Source: Pectobacterium wasabiae CFBP 3304
GTDB lineage: Bacteria; Pseudomonadota; Gammaproteobacteria; Enterobacterales; Enterobacteriaceae
Direction of reading: 5' to 3'
DNA length: 64,000 nucleotides
Assembly: GCF_001742185.1 (NCBI RefSeq)
Contig: NZ_CP015750.1
Location: 4,526,001-4,590,000, forward strand
How positions within the stretch are numbered: position 1 is the stretch's first letter; every line of letters begins with the position of its first letter. Shown one piece after another: positions 47,618 through 56,382 of the stretch. The translations under genes and the position numbers were made by a program. The notes under the pieces are model-generated. The model worked only from the letters and a program-made list of their open reading frames with translations, had not been told where the DNA came from and did not search any database.

Positions 47618-50600
47618 TTATCCCTGATACTCAATCACCACCACGCACTGCCCGGCACGAACCGATGCGCCGGGCTGGCAGCGAATCTCTCGAACCCTGC
47701 CGCGCTGTGGCGATACAATCGGGATCTCCATTTTCATGGATTCAAGGATCATCAGCGTTTCTCCTTCAACCACCGTCTTACCCACCGCCGTAACGACCTG
47801 CCAGAGGTTGCCGGAAATGGGGCTTTCCACACCGACCTGCCCCGGTTGGATCGGCGCTTCGCTCGCGTCCTCAATTACCACATCCACGCTATCCGCCACC
47901 GATTGACCGGCAATACGCCAGCGCTCGCGTTCCGCTTCAAACGCCGCCCGTTGGCGCACGCGGAATGTCTCGATCTCTTCCGCTTCCCGCGACAGGAAAT
48001 CCTGATAGGCGTTTAGCACCAGTTCACTGTGTTCGATCCGTAGCGGGTAACGCCCTAAGGGGAAATCCCGTCGGATGGATAACAGTTCATCGGCCGATAC
48101 CGGATAAAAGCGAATTTGGTCGAAGAAACGCAGCAGCCACGGCTTGCCGTTAAAGGCGTCAACGCCGCGATAGCGATCCCACATTTGCAGCGTGCGCCCG
48201 ACAAACTGGTAGCCACCCGGTCCTTCCATGCCATAAACACACAGGTAAGCGCCACCAATACCTACCGAGTTTTCCGCCGTCCAGGTACGCGCTGGGTTAT
48301 ATTTGGTGGTGACTAAACGGTGGCGCGGATCCAGCGGTGTCGCAACGGGCGCACCAAGATAAACGTCGCCCAGCCCCATCACCAGATAGCTGGCATCAAA
48401 TACCGTGCGATACACCTCATCGAGATTATCCAGTTCGTTAATACGGCGGATAAACTCAAGGTTACTCGGGCACCAGGGCGCATCGCTGCGTACCGTGGTC
48501 ATGTATTTCTGAATCGCCAACTGGCAGGCGGGATCGTCCCAGGACAGCGGCAGATAAACCACTCGTGACGGTACAGTCAGATTTTTTTGCGTACAAACGG
48601 CAAGCCATAGCGAGGAAAGCACGTCTAACAGGTGCGATAGCACCAGCGTCTCTGGGCGATAGTGCACCTGCAACGAACGAATGCCCGGCGTGATATCAAT
48701 GATGCCATCCAGCGTCTGCTGTTCCAGCGCCAGCATTAGCGCATGAACGCGAAAACGCAGCGCCACGTCCAGTTCCGCCGCCCCCACTTCCAGCAATAGA
48801 TGGGTATCGCCAGACAGCCGTGCAACCAGCCGTTTATCCGCGTCACCGATATCCAATACCACTGGAGAAATGCGCACAGCAGGCGACCAATCGATGGCGA
48901 TAGGAACAAGCTGCTCCACCTCAGCATGACGCGCCAATGCCAGCGAACGCGCCGTGGCGAGATCGACGGGAATAAAGCGCACGCGATCGCCAGCATTAAG
49001 CTGCCCTAACGCCCACAGGTCGGCCTCGATCACCGTCACCGGACAAACAAAACCGCCCAGACTTGGGCCATCGGGCCCCAGAATGACCGGCATATCCCCC
49101 GTGAAATCCACCGCACCGATGGCATACGGGTTGTCGTGAATGTTCGAAGGATGCAACCCAGCCTCTCCACCGCTATCGCGAACCCATTCTGGTTTCGGCC
49201 CAATCAAGCGCACGCCAGTACGACTGGAGTTAAAATGCACTTCCCACTCGGTAGAAAGAAAGGTGTCCATATAGGCAGGTGTAAAATAGTCCGGTGCAGC
49301 ATGTGGACCATAAATTACGCGCAGTTCACGCACCGCAGGCAAGGTGGTGCGCAATGCGTCCGGCAGGCTGTCGCCGACGCGTCTGTCCGTCAGCGGAGCA
49401 AGGTGCAAGACATCCCCCGCCCGCAGCGCACGCCCGGCATGTCCGCCAAACTGCCCCAGCGTGAACGTGCTTTTACTACCAAGGTAATCTGGCACCTCAA
49501 TACCACCACGCAGGCAGAGATAGCTGCGTACACCCTGTTTCTGCATTGCCCCTAAACGCAACGTGGCACCGGCTGGTATCGCAAATAGGCGATCCATCGA
49601 GACGGGCTGACCATCTATCTCAATAGCGATAGTCGCCCCCGTAACAGCCGCCACCGCATCCGTGTTAAAACGCAATGTCGGCCCGTTCATTGTGATCTCC
49701 AGCGCAGCCGTTCCCGCTGGATTTCCCACTAATCGATTCCCTAAACGCAGCGCGCGATCGTCCATCGGACCCGACGGTGGCACGCCGACCGACCAGTATC
49801 CAAGACGTCCTGGGTAATCCTGTACAGTGGTTTGCGTACCCGCACTCACCACTTCGCAGGTTGTCGCCTTATAGGCCAGCGCATCAAGACAGCGCGTCCA
49901 CGGCTGGCCGCGGGTAAACGGTTCTGCCGCCAGAATCTGACGCAGGTAGTCACGGTTGTGTTCCACACCGTAGAGTCGCGTGTCCGCCAATGCTCGATCC
50001 AGCACAGCCATTGCCTGCTCACGGGTCGGTGCGCAGGCGATGATCTTCGCCAGCATCGGGTCAAAAAACGGGGGGATGTCACACCCGGCCGTCACCCAAG
50101 TATCGATGCGCAGGCGGTGTCCTTCTGACGTGGGGAATTCGACTTCCGTCAATAATCCCGGTGACGGTTGGAATTGTTTGCCCGGATCTTCAGCGTACAG
50201 ACGCGCCTGAATCGCATGCCCCTGAGGATTCAGTTGAGCAGCCAGTTCGCGCAGCGGCGGCAGATCCCCTGCGGCCAGTTCAATCATCCAACGCACCAGA
50301 TCCACGCCCCAGACCTGCTCCGTTACGCCGTGCTCAACCTGTAGGCGCGTGTTGACTTCAAGAAAATAAAAACGGTCGGTCGCACTGTCGTAGACGAACT
50401 CCACCGTCCCCGCACTGCGGTAATTCACCGCCTGCGCCAGACTGATTGCCGCAGAACACAGTGCGTCAGCGACGCCGTCCGGCAGATTGGGCGCAGGCGT
50501 TTCTTCAATGACTTTCTGGTTACGACGCTGTACCGAGCAGTCCCGAACCCCCAGCGCCAGCACGTCGCCCTGACCATCACCAAAAATCTGTACCTCAAGA

Positions 50601-51220
50601 TGCCGGGCGCGTTCGATATATTTTTCAATGAAAACACCCGCATCGCTGAAATTGTTCTGTCCCAGCCGCTTTACCGTGTCAAACGCCTCGGACAGTTCCG
50701 TGGCGCTGTAGCAGACGCGCATTCCAATCCCACCGCCGCCCGCCGTGCTTTTGAGCATGACCGGGTAGCCAATCTCTGCCGCCGCGCACAGAGCAGCATC
50801 AATATTTTCCAGCAGCTCGGTGCCTTCCAGCAGCGGAACGTGGTACTTTTTCGCCAGCGCCCGTGCGGTATGTTTTAAGCCGAACACACGCAACTGCTGC
50901 GGTGTCGGCCCAACAAAGGCAATCTGCGCCGCTTCACAGGCTTCGGCAAACGCCGCATTCTCAGACAGAAAACCATATCCCGGATGGATGGCCTGCGCCC
51001 CACTACGCTGCGCCGCCGATAAAATTTTCGCGACATCCAGATAGGTATGTGCCGCCGCGCCCTCTCCCAGACTAATCGCTTCATCGGCATCCTGAATATG
51101 CAGGCTGCTGATATCAGCATCAGAGTAGACCGCGACGCCACGGACGTTCATCTCACGCAATGAACGCAGAATACGGCACGCAATCGCACCACGGTTAGCA
51201 ATCAGAAGTGTATCGAACAT
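47618..51220 (-). CDS. Biotin-dependent guanidine carboxylase (urea carboxylase family)
   Basis: This 1200-residue multidomain enzyme has, in order, biotin carboxylase (FDTLLIANRGAIACRILRSL; MLKSTAGGGGIGMRV; FLEVNTRLQVEHGVTEQVWG), the two KipI/KipA-like (DUF213-type) carboxyltransferase domains (residues about 470-1050) and a biotinyl domain with ILESMKMEIPIV near the C-terminus. Annotation pipelines call it urea carboxylase. The operon is controlled by a guanidine-I riboswitch and includes cgdA/cgdB, the pattern of enzymes shown to carboxylate guanidine, so guanidine is the preferred substrate. No amidase domain is fused. Its start has only a weak ribosome site and lies 9 bases after a degenerate upstream frame. 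Confidence 0.88.
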   Translation of the reverse strand: MFDTLLIANRGAIACRILRSLREMNVRGVAVYSDADISSLHIQDADEAISLGEGAAAHTYLDVAKILSAAQRSGAQAIHPGYGFLSENAAFAEACEAAQIAFVGPTPQQLRVFGLKHTARALAKKYHVPLLEGTELLENIDAALCAAAEIGYPVMLKSTAGGGGIGMRVCYSATELSEAFDTVKRLGQNNFSDAGVFIEKYIERARHLEVQIFGDGQGDVLALGVRDCSVQRRNQKVIEETPAPNLPDGVADALCSAAISLAQAVNYRSAGTVEFVYDSATDRFYFLEVNTRLQVEHGVTEQVWGVDLVRWMIELAAGDLPPLRELAAQLNPQGHAIQARLYAEDPGKQFQPSPGLLTEVEFPTSEGHRLRIDTWVTAGCDIPPFFDPMLAKIIACAPTREQAMAVLDRALADTRLYGVEHNRDYLRQILAAEPFTRGQPWTRCLDALAYKATTCEVVSAGTQTTVQDYPGRLGYWSVGVPPSGPMDDRALRLGNRLVGNPAGTAALEITMNGPTLRFNTDAVAAVTGATIAIEIDGQPVSMDRLFAIPAGATLRLGAMQKQGVRSYLCLRGGIEVPDYLGSKSTFTLGQFGGHAGRALRAGDVLHLAPLTDRRVGDSLPDALRTTLPAVRELRVIYGPHAAPDYFTPAYMDTFLSTEWEVHFNSSRTGVRLIGPKPEWVRDSGGEAGLHPSNIHDNPYAIGAVDFTGDMPVILGPDGPSLGGFVCPVTVIEADLWALGQLNAGDRVRFIPVDLATARSLALARHAEVEQLVPIAIDWSPAVRISPVVLDIGDADKRLVARLSGDTHLLLEVGAAELDVALRFRVHALMLALEQQTLDGIIDITPGIRSLQVHYRPETLVLSHLLDVLSSLWLAVCTQKNLTVPSRVVYLPLSWDDPACQLAIQKYMTTVRSDAPWCPSNLEFIRRINELDNLDEVYRTVFDASYLVMGLGDVYLGAPVATPLDPRHRLVTTKYNPARTWTAENSVGIGGAYLCVYGMEGPGGYQFVGRTLQMWDRYRGVDAFNGKPWLLRFFDQIRFYPVSADELLSIRRDFPLGRYPLRIEHSELVLNAYQDFLSREAEEIETFRVRQRAAFEAERERWRIAGQSVADSVDVVIEDASEAPIQPGQVGVESPISGNLWQVVTAVGKTVVEGETLMILESMKMEIPIVSPQRGRVREIRCQPGASVRAGQCVVVIEYQG

Positions 51221-51229
51221 ACGCTAGAC

Positions 51230-51472
51230 TCATGCAAGGGCAGGTCGTCCCGCCAAAATGCGATCCGCATGATGGTCGTCCATCGCGGTAACGGTCAAAT
51301 GATGTAGAGGCGTGCTACCACACCGGAATTATCAGGCTTTGTCAGGCGGAGAACGGTTCGTCGACGGCAGAAAATACCGGTTAGCTCTCGCCTCCAATGC
51401 GCTCACCAGCCACGCTTTCATGCACTGCCATCGCGTGTGTTTTTCACGGCAACGATCCGGCGTCAGTTCCAT
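51230..51472 (-). pseudogene. Interrupted reading frame between cgdB and the carboxylase
   Basis: An ATG at 51472 overlaps the cgdB stop region and is preceded by GGAGGTGCTGAT, an excellent ribosome site. It reads 46 residues ([20 protein letters not shown]..) to stops at 51332-51334 and 51329-51331. The same frame then stays open for 32 more codons (..HHLTVTAMDDHHADRILAGR..) to a stop at 51230, just before the carboxylase ATG. This looks like a small gene broken by stop codons, or a genuine 46-residue peptide. I do not recognise a family. Its loss could weaken translational coupling to the carboxylase. Confidence 0.45.
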
Positions 51473-52098
51473 ATCAGCACCTCCGCAGGCGTCGGGTTCC
51501 AGCCGTTACACGGGTTGTTAAGCTGCGGACAGTTGGAAATCAGTACGATGACATCCGTTTCGGCGCGTAGCTCTACGTATTTTCCCGGCGCGGAAATGCC
51601 ATCCTCAAAGGTCAGCCCGCCTTCTGCCGTTACCGGCACGTTCATAAAGAAGTTAATGTTCGCACCAATATCTTTCTTGTTCAGACGACCATCGTGCAGA
51701 CAGGCACAAAGAAAATTGTCACGGCAACTGTGCATGTAGCGTCGGTCGAGCGCATAGCGCACGGTATTGCTCTCCTGCGCACAGGCACCACCCAGGGTGT
51801 CATGCCGACCACAGGTATCAGCGACGATTGTCAACAACGGATTACCGAGATTGGAGAACAGCACGCTGCCCGTCGTCAGGTAGACGCTATTCTGGCGGCG
51901 CAGCGTGCGCTGTGGATCGTAACGTTCGCGTGGGTCATCAACGCGATAGAACAGCGTATCCACCGCCTGGTTACCTTCCAAATCCAGCAGTCGCAGCGTC
52001 TGACCTTGCTTGACCTCAAACAGATAGGGTTCTCCGGCAGGGATCACATGACGGAAGACCGCGTCTTCGGCTATTTTATTGCTGGCAATTAACGTCAT
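51463..52098 (-). CDS. cgdB: Carboxyguanidine deiminase subunit CgdB (DUF1989, urea carboxylase-associated)
   Basis: This 211-residue DUF1989-family protein shows [60 protein letters not shown] and the metal-site-like [17 protein letters not shown] and [12 protein letters not shown]. Such proteins were long called urea carboxylase-associated proteins; in guanidine-utilising bacteria the pair forms carboxyguanidine deiminase, giving allophanate plus ammonia. ATG 52098 follows AAGGAGG. It lies 11 bases after cgdA, so a complex is likely. Confidence 0.85.
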   Translation of the reverse strand: MTLIASNKIAEDAVFRHVIPAGEPYLFEVKQGQTLRLLDLEGNQAVDTLFYRVDDPRERYDPQRTLRRQNSVYLTTGSVLFSNLGNPLLTIVADTCGRHDTLGGACAQESNTVRYALDRRYMHSCRDNFLCACLHDGRLNKKDIGANINFFMNVPVTAEGGLTFEDGISAPGKYVELRAETDVIVLISNCPQLNNPCNGWNPTPAEVLIWN

Positions 52099-52109
52099 AT
52101 CCGGCCTCC

Positions 52110-52856
52110 TTATAGATAACCGCGTTCGGTATTGTGAAACGCGCGTGCATTTTCCTCACGGAACTCACGGCAGTATTTGGCGACATCCTCACCTTCTGTT
52201 CGGCTCCAGGTGAGCGAGATCGGACGCGGCGCATATATCGGGTTAGGATCCATCGGGTGTTGCAAGGCAGTCAGCACCACCAGCGTGTCCATCGGTGCAT
52301 ACAGCTCGATGTAGTCGCCCGCCTGAGAATGATTGCTGTGAAAGTGAAACTGTCCTTGCGCATCCACCGTGACTTTGCTGAACAGGTTGATCGTCATCAG
52401 CAGATCTTGCAGATTGAGATTCCATTTCCCCATTTCGACCAGCAGGTTATCCATCCCGTTACGGAAAAAACCGTTACGCAGTTCCTGATAACGCCCCTGC
52501 CCGTATTTCTCATGCACCTCCTGCGCATTGAGTACGCCACCCATGCTGTCGTGCCAACCGCAGGTGTCGGTAACGATCGCCGCCAGTACCCGTCCCATGT
52601 CGGAATAGAGACAGTGTCCAACCGTTAATTTGGCGGTGTGTTGTCCTTTCAGAGTGTCCGGCAGGTTTAACCGTTCGCTAGTCTGGTGCGCGTTAAACAT
52701 CAGCAGACCCACATTGCCGCTGCCTTCCACATCGGTGATCCGCAGAATCTGTCCGCGCTTGAGAATGAAGGAAGTATGGCCTCCGCCCGGTACCGTTTCT
52801 TCATCAAATGTTGACCGGCCTGCCGATGTATTTTTCGATATCTGTATCTCTGTCAT
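52110..52856 (-). CDS. cgdA: Carboxyguanidine deiminase subunit CgdA (DUF1989, urea carboxylase-associated)
   Basis: This 248-residue paralogue of CgdB shares the DUF1989 plan: [65 protein letters not shown] and [16 protein letters not shown]. The [17 protein letters not shown] motif in both subunits is likely to bind the metal. The ATG at 52856 follows GGAGC; a GTG three bases earlier is an alternative. Ten bases separate it from the ATPase gene upstream. Confidence 0.85.
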   Translation of the reverse strand: MTEIQISKNTSAGRSTFDEETVPGGGHTSFILKRGQILRITDVEGSGNVGLLMFNAHQTSERLNLPDTLKGQHTAKLTVGHCLYSDMGRVLAAIVTDTCGWHDSMGGVLNAQEVHEKYGQGRYQELRNGFFRNGMDNLLVEMGKWNLNLQDLLMTINLFSKVTVDAQGQFHFHSNHSQAGDYIELYAPMDTLVVLTALQHPMDPNPIYAPRPISLTWSRTEGEDVAKYCREFREENARAFHNTERGYL

Positions 52857-52869
52857 CACAGAAAGCTCC

Positions 52870-53652
52870 TTAAATGGGGGATGTCATCGCGCTAACAGCA
52901 GGAGGCAGCGCACGCTGGCGCGTGGCGAGACGCGCCTGATTCAGCGGGATGTCATAAGTAATACGTGCGCCATAGGCTTCCGGCGCATGGGGATCGACGC
53001 GCACTTTGTCGAACACCAGCAAACGCGTGCCGAGGTGGAACCCTTCAGGCAAATCGTGGGTAACCATAAAGACCGTTAAGCGGGTTTCCCGCCACAGCTC
53101 CAGCAGCAGGGAATGCATATCGCCGCGAATGCCGGGATCCAGCGCCCCAAAGGGTTCATCGAGCAGCAGGATGCGCGGCTGGACAATAAACGCCTGCGCA
53201 ATCGCGAGCCGCTGCTGCATCCCGCCGGAAAGCTGATTCGGATATTTGTGCATCGCCTGTCCAAGCCCAACACGTTCCAGCATGCGAGCCGCACTGCTCC
53301 GCACTTCTTGCTTGCCTCGTCCAAACAGCCTGCCGAGCCAAGGAGAACGTGGTATCTCCAGCCCAATCACCACGTTTTCCAGCACGGTTAAATGTGGAAA
53401 AACCGAATAGCGCTGAAACACCACGCCGCGGCTGACATCCGGTTCGGCGGGTAGCGGTTTCCCTTCGAGCCGCACTTCACCACGACTGGGGGGTTCCTGC
53501 CCCAGCAGCAGGCGCAAAAAGGTGGATTTACCACAGCCGGATGCCCCGACCATCGTGCAGAATTCCCCCTCCTCAACGTTCAGGTTGAGCCGTTCCAGCA
53601 CCACATGGTCGCCGTATTCTTGCCAGATGTTATCGATCTCGATAAAACTCAT
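52870..53652 (-). CDS. ABC transporter ATPase of nitrate/taurine type (guanidine uptake candidate)
   Basis: This 260-residue nucleotide-binding protein has Walker A GASGCGKST, Q-loop, signature LSGGMQQRLAIAQAF, Walker B ILLLDEPFGALD and the switch His in FMVTHDLPEGFHLG. It belongs to the NrtD/SsuB/TauB class. Its ATG overlaps the permease stop. Encoded in a riboswitch-controlled guanidine operon, it probably powers uptake of guanidine or a guanidine-releasing compound. Confidence 0.9.
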   Translation of the reverse strand: MSFIEIDNIWQEYGDHVVLERLNLNVEEGEFCTMVGASGCGKSTFLRLLLGQEPPSRGEVRLEGKPLPAEPDVSRGVVFQRYSVFPHLTVLENVVIGLEIPRSPWLGRLFGRGKQEVRSSAARMLERVGLGQAMHKYPNQLSGGMQQRLAIAQAFIVQPRILLLDEPFGALDPGIRGDMHSLLLELWRETRLTVFMVTHDLPEGFHLGTRLLVFDKVRVDPHAPEAYGARITYDIPLNQARLATRQRALPPAVSAMTSPI

Positions 53653-54464
53653 GTTTTACTTTCCTCTGACCACGGGAACCAGCGGCGATGCAGCCAACGC
53701 AGTGCCATATCCATCAGCCATGCCAGCAGCGTGATCCACACCACGTAAGGCAGAATCACGTCCATCGCCAGATAGCGACGTACCAGAAAGATGCGGTAGC
53801 CAAGCCCCGCCGTTGCTGAAATCGCTTCGGCGGAAATCAGGAACAGCCACGCCGCCCCCAGCAGAAGCCGCAGGGAAATCAGCAGCCGCGACAGTAACTG
53901 CGGCAGGATGACGCGCAACACCACGATCCAACTGTTCGCGCCCAGCGTTTGTGCTTTGATCAGCATTTCCTGTGGGATATTACGGGCGCGCTGTTCGAGA
54001 TCGCGCGCCAGCATCGGCGTGACGCCAATGACGATCAGCATCACTTTCGAGAGTTCATCCAGCCCGAAGACGATGAAAAGAATGGGTAAAATCGCCAGCG
54101 GTGGGATCATCGACAGCACGGTCATCAACGGCGAGAGCGAGGCACGGAACAGCGGAAAAGCCCCCGCCGCAATCCCAAACAGCAGACTCAACAGGCTGGC
54201 GATCCCCAGTCCCAGCGCAAGACGAACCAGACTGGCCTGCGTATCCAGCCAGAACAGGTAGTCACCGCTACGTTTGTCTTCGGTAAATGCCATGCGCTGA
54301 ATTGCCTCGGCCATTTGCCCAAGACTTGGCAGCAGTTTGTCATTGGGATTGGCTTCCAGCCGCAGTGCCGACCCCACGAGGTACAGCACCAGCAGCACGG
54401 TAAACGGCAGCAGGACAAGCAGCAGCCGTCCGCCTCGGCTGGGGGAGCGATTGATCAAGCGCAC
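53649..54464 (-). CDS. ABC transporter permease of nitrate/taurine type (guanidine uptake candidate)
   Basis: This 271-residue binding-protein-dependent permease has about six helices and a C-terminal half with the EAA-type loop (TVLSMIPPLAILPILFIVFG, EMLIKAQTLGANSWIVVLRV, ILPQLLSRLLISLRLLLGAA). The start is GTG 54464 after GGAGAG. It overlaps the ATPase gene by 4 bases and follows the binding-protein gene by 23 bases. Confidence 0.9.
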   Translation of the reverse strand: MRLINRSPSRGGRLLLVLLPFTVLLVLYLVGSALRLEANPNDKLLPSLGQMAEAIQRMAFTEDKRSGDYLFWLDTQASLVRLALGLGIASLLSLLFGIAAGAFPLFRASLSPLMTVLSMIPPLAILPILFIVFGLDELSKVMLIVIGVTPMLARDLEQRARNIPQEMLIKAQTLGANSWIVVLRVILPQLLSRLLISLRLLLGAAWLFLISAEAISATAGLGYRIFLVRRYLAMDVILPYVVWITLLAWLMDMALRWLHRRWFPWSEESKT

Positions 54465-54487
54465 GATAGTCTCTCCAGTCTGCGAGG

Positions 54488-55546
54488 TCAGAGTTTGTTC
54501 TCTGCGGCCAGACGCACAAAGGTGTCGTCAAAGCGCAGTTTTACATTGGCGCTGTCGCCTTGTGTAACCTGACCAGGGAACGTTATGCCGATAAAATCCG
54601 CACTCTGTGCACCAGTGCCGAGCAACCCTTTATCAAAGGAGAAATCTGCGACGCGTTTCATGGTGTTCGGGAGATCGGCGCTGGTCAGAAACGCCAGGTT
54701 GTCCTGCGCGGAATAAAACAGATGGGTGGTTTTTAGCTGTGCCTGATAGCCTGCTAAATCGGTGCCGGAGGCCGCAGCCATCGATTCCAGCGCCGGCTTG
54801 TCGCCCGCCTTCATTAGCGCCATCATTTCAAACCAGGCTCCGGCCAGCGCTTTACCCAGCGCCGGATTCTCTTGCAGCGTCTGCGTGTTCACGACCATCA
54901 TGTCGATCAGTTCACCGGGGATCTGTCCGGACTGAAAGACTTCCGAGATATCCGGCTGGCTTTTAATCGCGGAAAGCTGCGGGTTCCAGGCGACAGCCGC
55001 CTGTACGCTGCGGGTAGCGAAAGCAGCAACAATATCGGCATCTGACGTATTGACGACCGTGACATCCCGCTCCCGTAGCCCGGCCGTTTCCAGACCGCGC
55101 ACTAGCAGGTAATGGGAAACAGAGAGTTCAGGCAGGTTGACCTTCATTCCGCGCAAGTCGCCCAGCGTTTTCCCTTTGCCTTTGAGCACGATACCGTCAT
55201 TGCCTGCGGAGAAACTGCCAAGCAGCAGCGCCGTGGTATCCACACCGCCCGCCGCCGGAATGGTCAACGCATCCATGTTGGTCATCGTGCAGCCGTCAAA
55301 CTGTCCGGCGGTGTATTGATTGATCGACTCGACGTAGTCGTTAAGCTGGGTAACCTTAATTTTGATGCCGTACTTGTCGGCCCATTTATCGATAATGCCC
55401 TGCGTGCCGATGACGCCCCACGGCATCCACCCGGCATAGATAGTCCAGCACACGTTGAATTGCGTTTTAGGCGCTGCCTGTGAAGGGAAACTCAGCAGCG
55501 CTGAGAGACTGAGGACGCAAACGCCCAGTAAACGAGATAGGTTCAT
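54488..55546 (-). CDS. Periplasmic binding protein of nitrate/taurine-type ABC transporter (urea carboxylase-linked)
   Basis: This 352-residue NMT1/TauA-like binding protein has a signal peptide ending LLSFPSQAAPKTQ. Motifs include VCWTIYAGWMPWGVIGTQGI, GTMTN-like DGCTMTNMDALTIPAAGGVD and RSVQAAVAWNPQLSAI. It is the first gene of the operon, with ATG 55546 after CCGGAGG, 21 bases past the riboswitch terminator. Family members bind small anions or amines; guanidine or a derivative is inferred here from the riboswitch. Confidence 0.9.
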   Translation of the reverse strand: MNLSRLLGVCVLSLSALLSFPSQAAPKTQFNVCWTIYAGWMPWGVIGTQGIIDKWADKYGIKIKVTQLNDYVESINQYTAGQFDGCTMTNMDALTIPAAGGVDTTALLLGSFSAGNDGIVLKGKGKTLGDLRGMKVNLPELSVSHYLLVRGLETAGLRERDVTVVNTSDADIVAAFATRSVQAAVAWNPQLSAIKSQPDISEVFQSGQIPGELIDMMVVNTQTLQENPALGKALAGAWFEMMALMKAGDKPALESMAAASGTDLAGYQAQLKTTHLFYSAQDNLAFLTSADLPNTMKRVADFSFDKGLLGTGAQSADFIGITFPGQVTQGDSANVKLRFDDTFVRLAAENKL

Positions 55547-55567
55547 GCCAGACCTCCGGTTGAGTAG

Positions 55568-55613
55568 GAAAAAAGCGGGAACAGCGCGACACCATGGGTG
55601 TTGCTGTCTCCCG
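55568..55613 (-). terminator. Attenuator terminator of the guanidine riboswitch
   Basis: On the minus strand a long imperfect stem (CGGGAGACAGC..GCTGTTCCCG, with AACACC/GGTGT above) ends in GCTTTTTT (55569-55576). Its 5' arm overlaps the conserved CCCGGGAG of the riboswitch, so ligand binding should block the hairpin and allow read-through. Confidence 0.85.
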
Positions 55614-55700
55614 GGCTTTTGTCCCGCCGTGTAACCTCAACTGGAGGTCGCCAGCTCTCGGACCAGACATCCATATTGCATGGATCGGAACCCTAGCCAG
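55606..55700 (-). ncRNA. Guanidine-I riboswitch (ykkC type)
   Basis: The minus strand carries the hallmark ykkC segments in order: GCTAGGGTTCCG, GTCTGGTCCGAGAGCTGGCG, an arm closed by ACCTCCAG/TTGAGGT, and ACACGGCGGGACAAAAGCCC with GGGAG after it. These form the paired stems that bind guanidinium. An intrinsic terminator overlaps the 3' end, giving an ON switch for the transporter, deiminase and carboxylase genes. Confidence 0.93.
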
Positions 55701-55749
55701 CTATTCAGGTTGTTCAGCGCCCTATGTGGTGCCGTCCCGAATAGATAAA

Positions 55750-55766
55750 AGCAAAATGCGTGCCAG
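55750..55766 (-). promoter_or_regulatory. Sigma-54 (RpoN) promoter for the guanidine operon
   Basis: CTGGCACGCATTTTGCT on the minus strand fits the sigma-54 consensus TGGCACG-N4-TTGC(A/T) at every fixed position, with exactly 10 bases between GG (-24) and GC (-12). Transcription would start near 55740, about 40 bases before the riboswitch. This predicts control by an enhancer-binding protein such as NtrC; no convincing NtrC site was found upstream. Confidence 0.75.
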
Positions 55767-55872
55767 CACTAGAAATACCGCTACGGCTGGCTGTGTGCAG
55801 GGAAGAATGCCGTTCTCGCGTCATCACGGTGCAGTAGCACAATGAACGCGCCTCACGGCAGTGCAGAGAGGG

Positions 55873-56301
55873 TTAGCCGATACGGGGTTTATGTGCAGAA
55901 TCGCTCGCCGCTATTTTTTCCAGCAGCGCACTAAACATGGCTTGTTCATCAGAGGACAGCGCTTGCAGCATCTGCGCTTCAATGTGCTTTTCCTGATGCA
56001 GAAAAACTTGCGTAAACGCGATGCCTTTATCAGACAAACTGAGCCACACGCTGCGGCCATCATCTGGGTTATCGATCTTGCGGACATAATCGCGTTTAAC
56101 CAGTTCCGCCACCATACGGGTGATTTGCGCCTTATCCCGACCCACCGTTTTCGCCAGCAATTGGGGCGTAATCCGCCCTGCCGCCGCGATGATCTTACAT
56201 AAACGAATGTGCACGACATCCAGATTGATGTCGTGCGCTTTCATCTGTTCCTGCATCTGTGCCTTATAGCTTTCTAATAGGGTAAAAAGGGCTTTCATCA
56301 T
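55873..56301 (-). CDS. MarR-family transcriptional regulator
   Basis: This 142-residue winged-helix protein has the MarR plan: an N-terminal dimerisation helix (LFTLLESYKAQMQEQMKAHD), helix-turn-helix GRITPQLLAKTVGRDKAQIT, RMVAELVKRDYVRKIDNPDD (wing with DGRSVW) and C-terminal helices. ATG 56301 or 56298 are both possible. It is divergent from the DUF3861 gene, with two palindromes between, so it probably regulates that gene and itself. The ligand is unknown. Confidence 0.85.
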   Translation of the reverse strand: MMKALFTLLESYKAQMQEQMKAHDINLDVVHIRLCKIIAAAGRITPQLLAKTVGRDKAQITRMVAELVKRDYVRKIDNPDDGRSVWLSLSDKGIAFTQVFLHQEKHIEAQMLQALSSDEQAMFSALLEKIAASDSAHKPRIG

Positions 56302-56307
56302 AGTTTA

Positions 56308-56352
56308 TTGACTCAGTCAATCAATGATCATATAGTTGATTTTATCAACTAT
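56308..56352. promoter_or_regulatory. Two palindromic operators between marR-type gene and DUF3861 gene
   Basis: TTGACT-C-AGTCAA (56308-56320) and ATAGTTGAT-TTT-ATCAACTAT (56332-56352, perfect 9-bp arms) fill the 81-bp divergent promoter region. Centre-to-centre spacing is 28 bp. They are natural binding sites for the adjacent MarR-type dimer. Confidence 0.6.
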
Positions 56353-56382
56353 CTATCACGAGTTCAATTTAGCGAGGCTACG

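Noticed and set aside
51312..51739. Plus-strand frames opposite cgdB and the broken gene
   Set aside because: They are antisense shadows of cgdB without ribosome sites or family similarity.
55767..55870. NtrC enhancer site upstream of the sigma-54 promoter
   Set aside because: GTGC-N4-GCAC at 55829-55840 is a dyad, but its orientation and spacing differ from the GCAC-N7-GTGC NtrC pattern.
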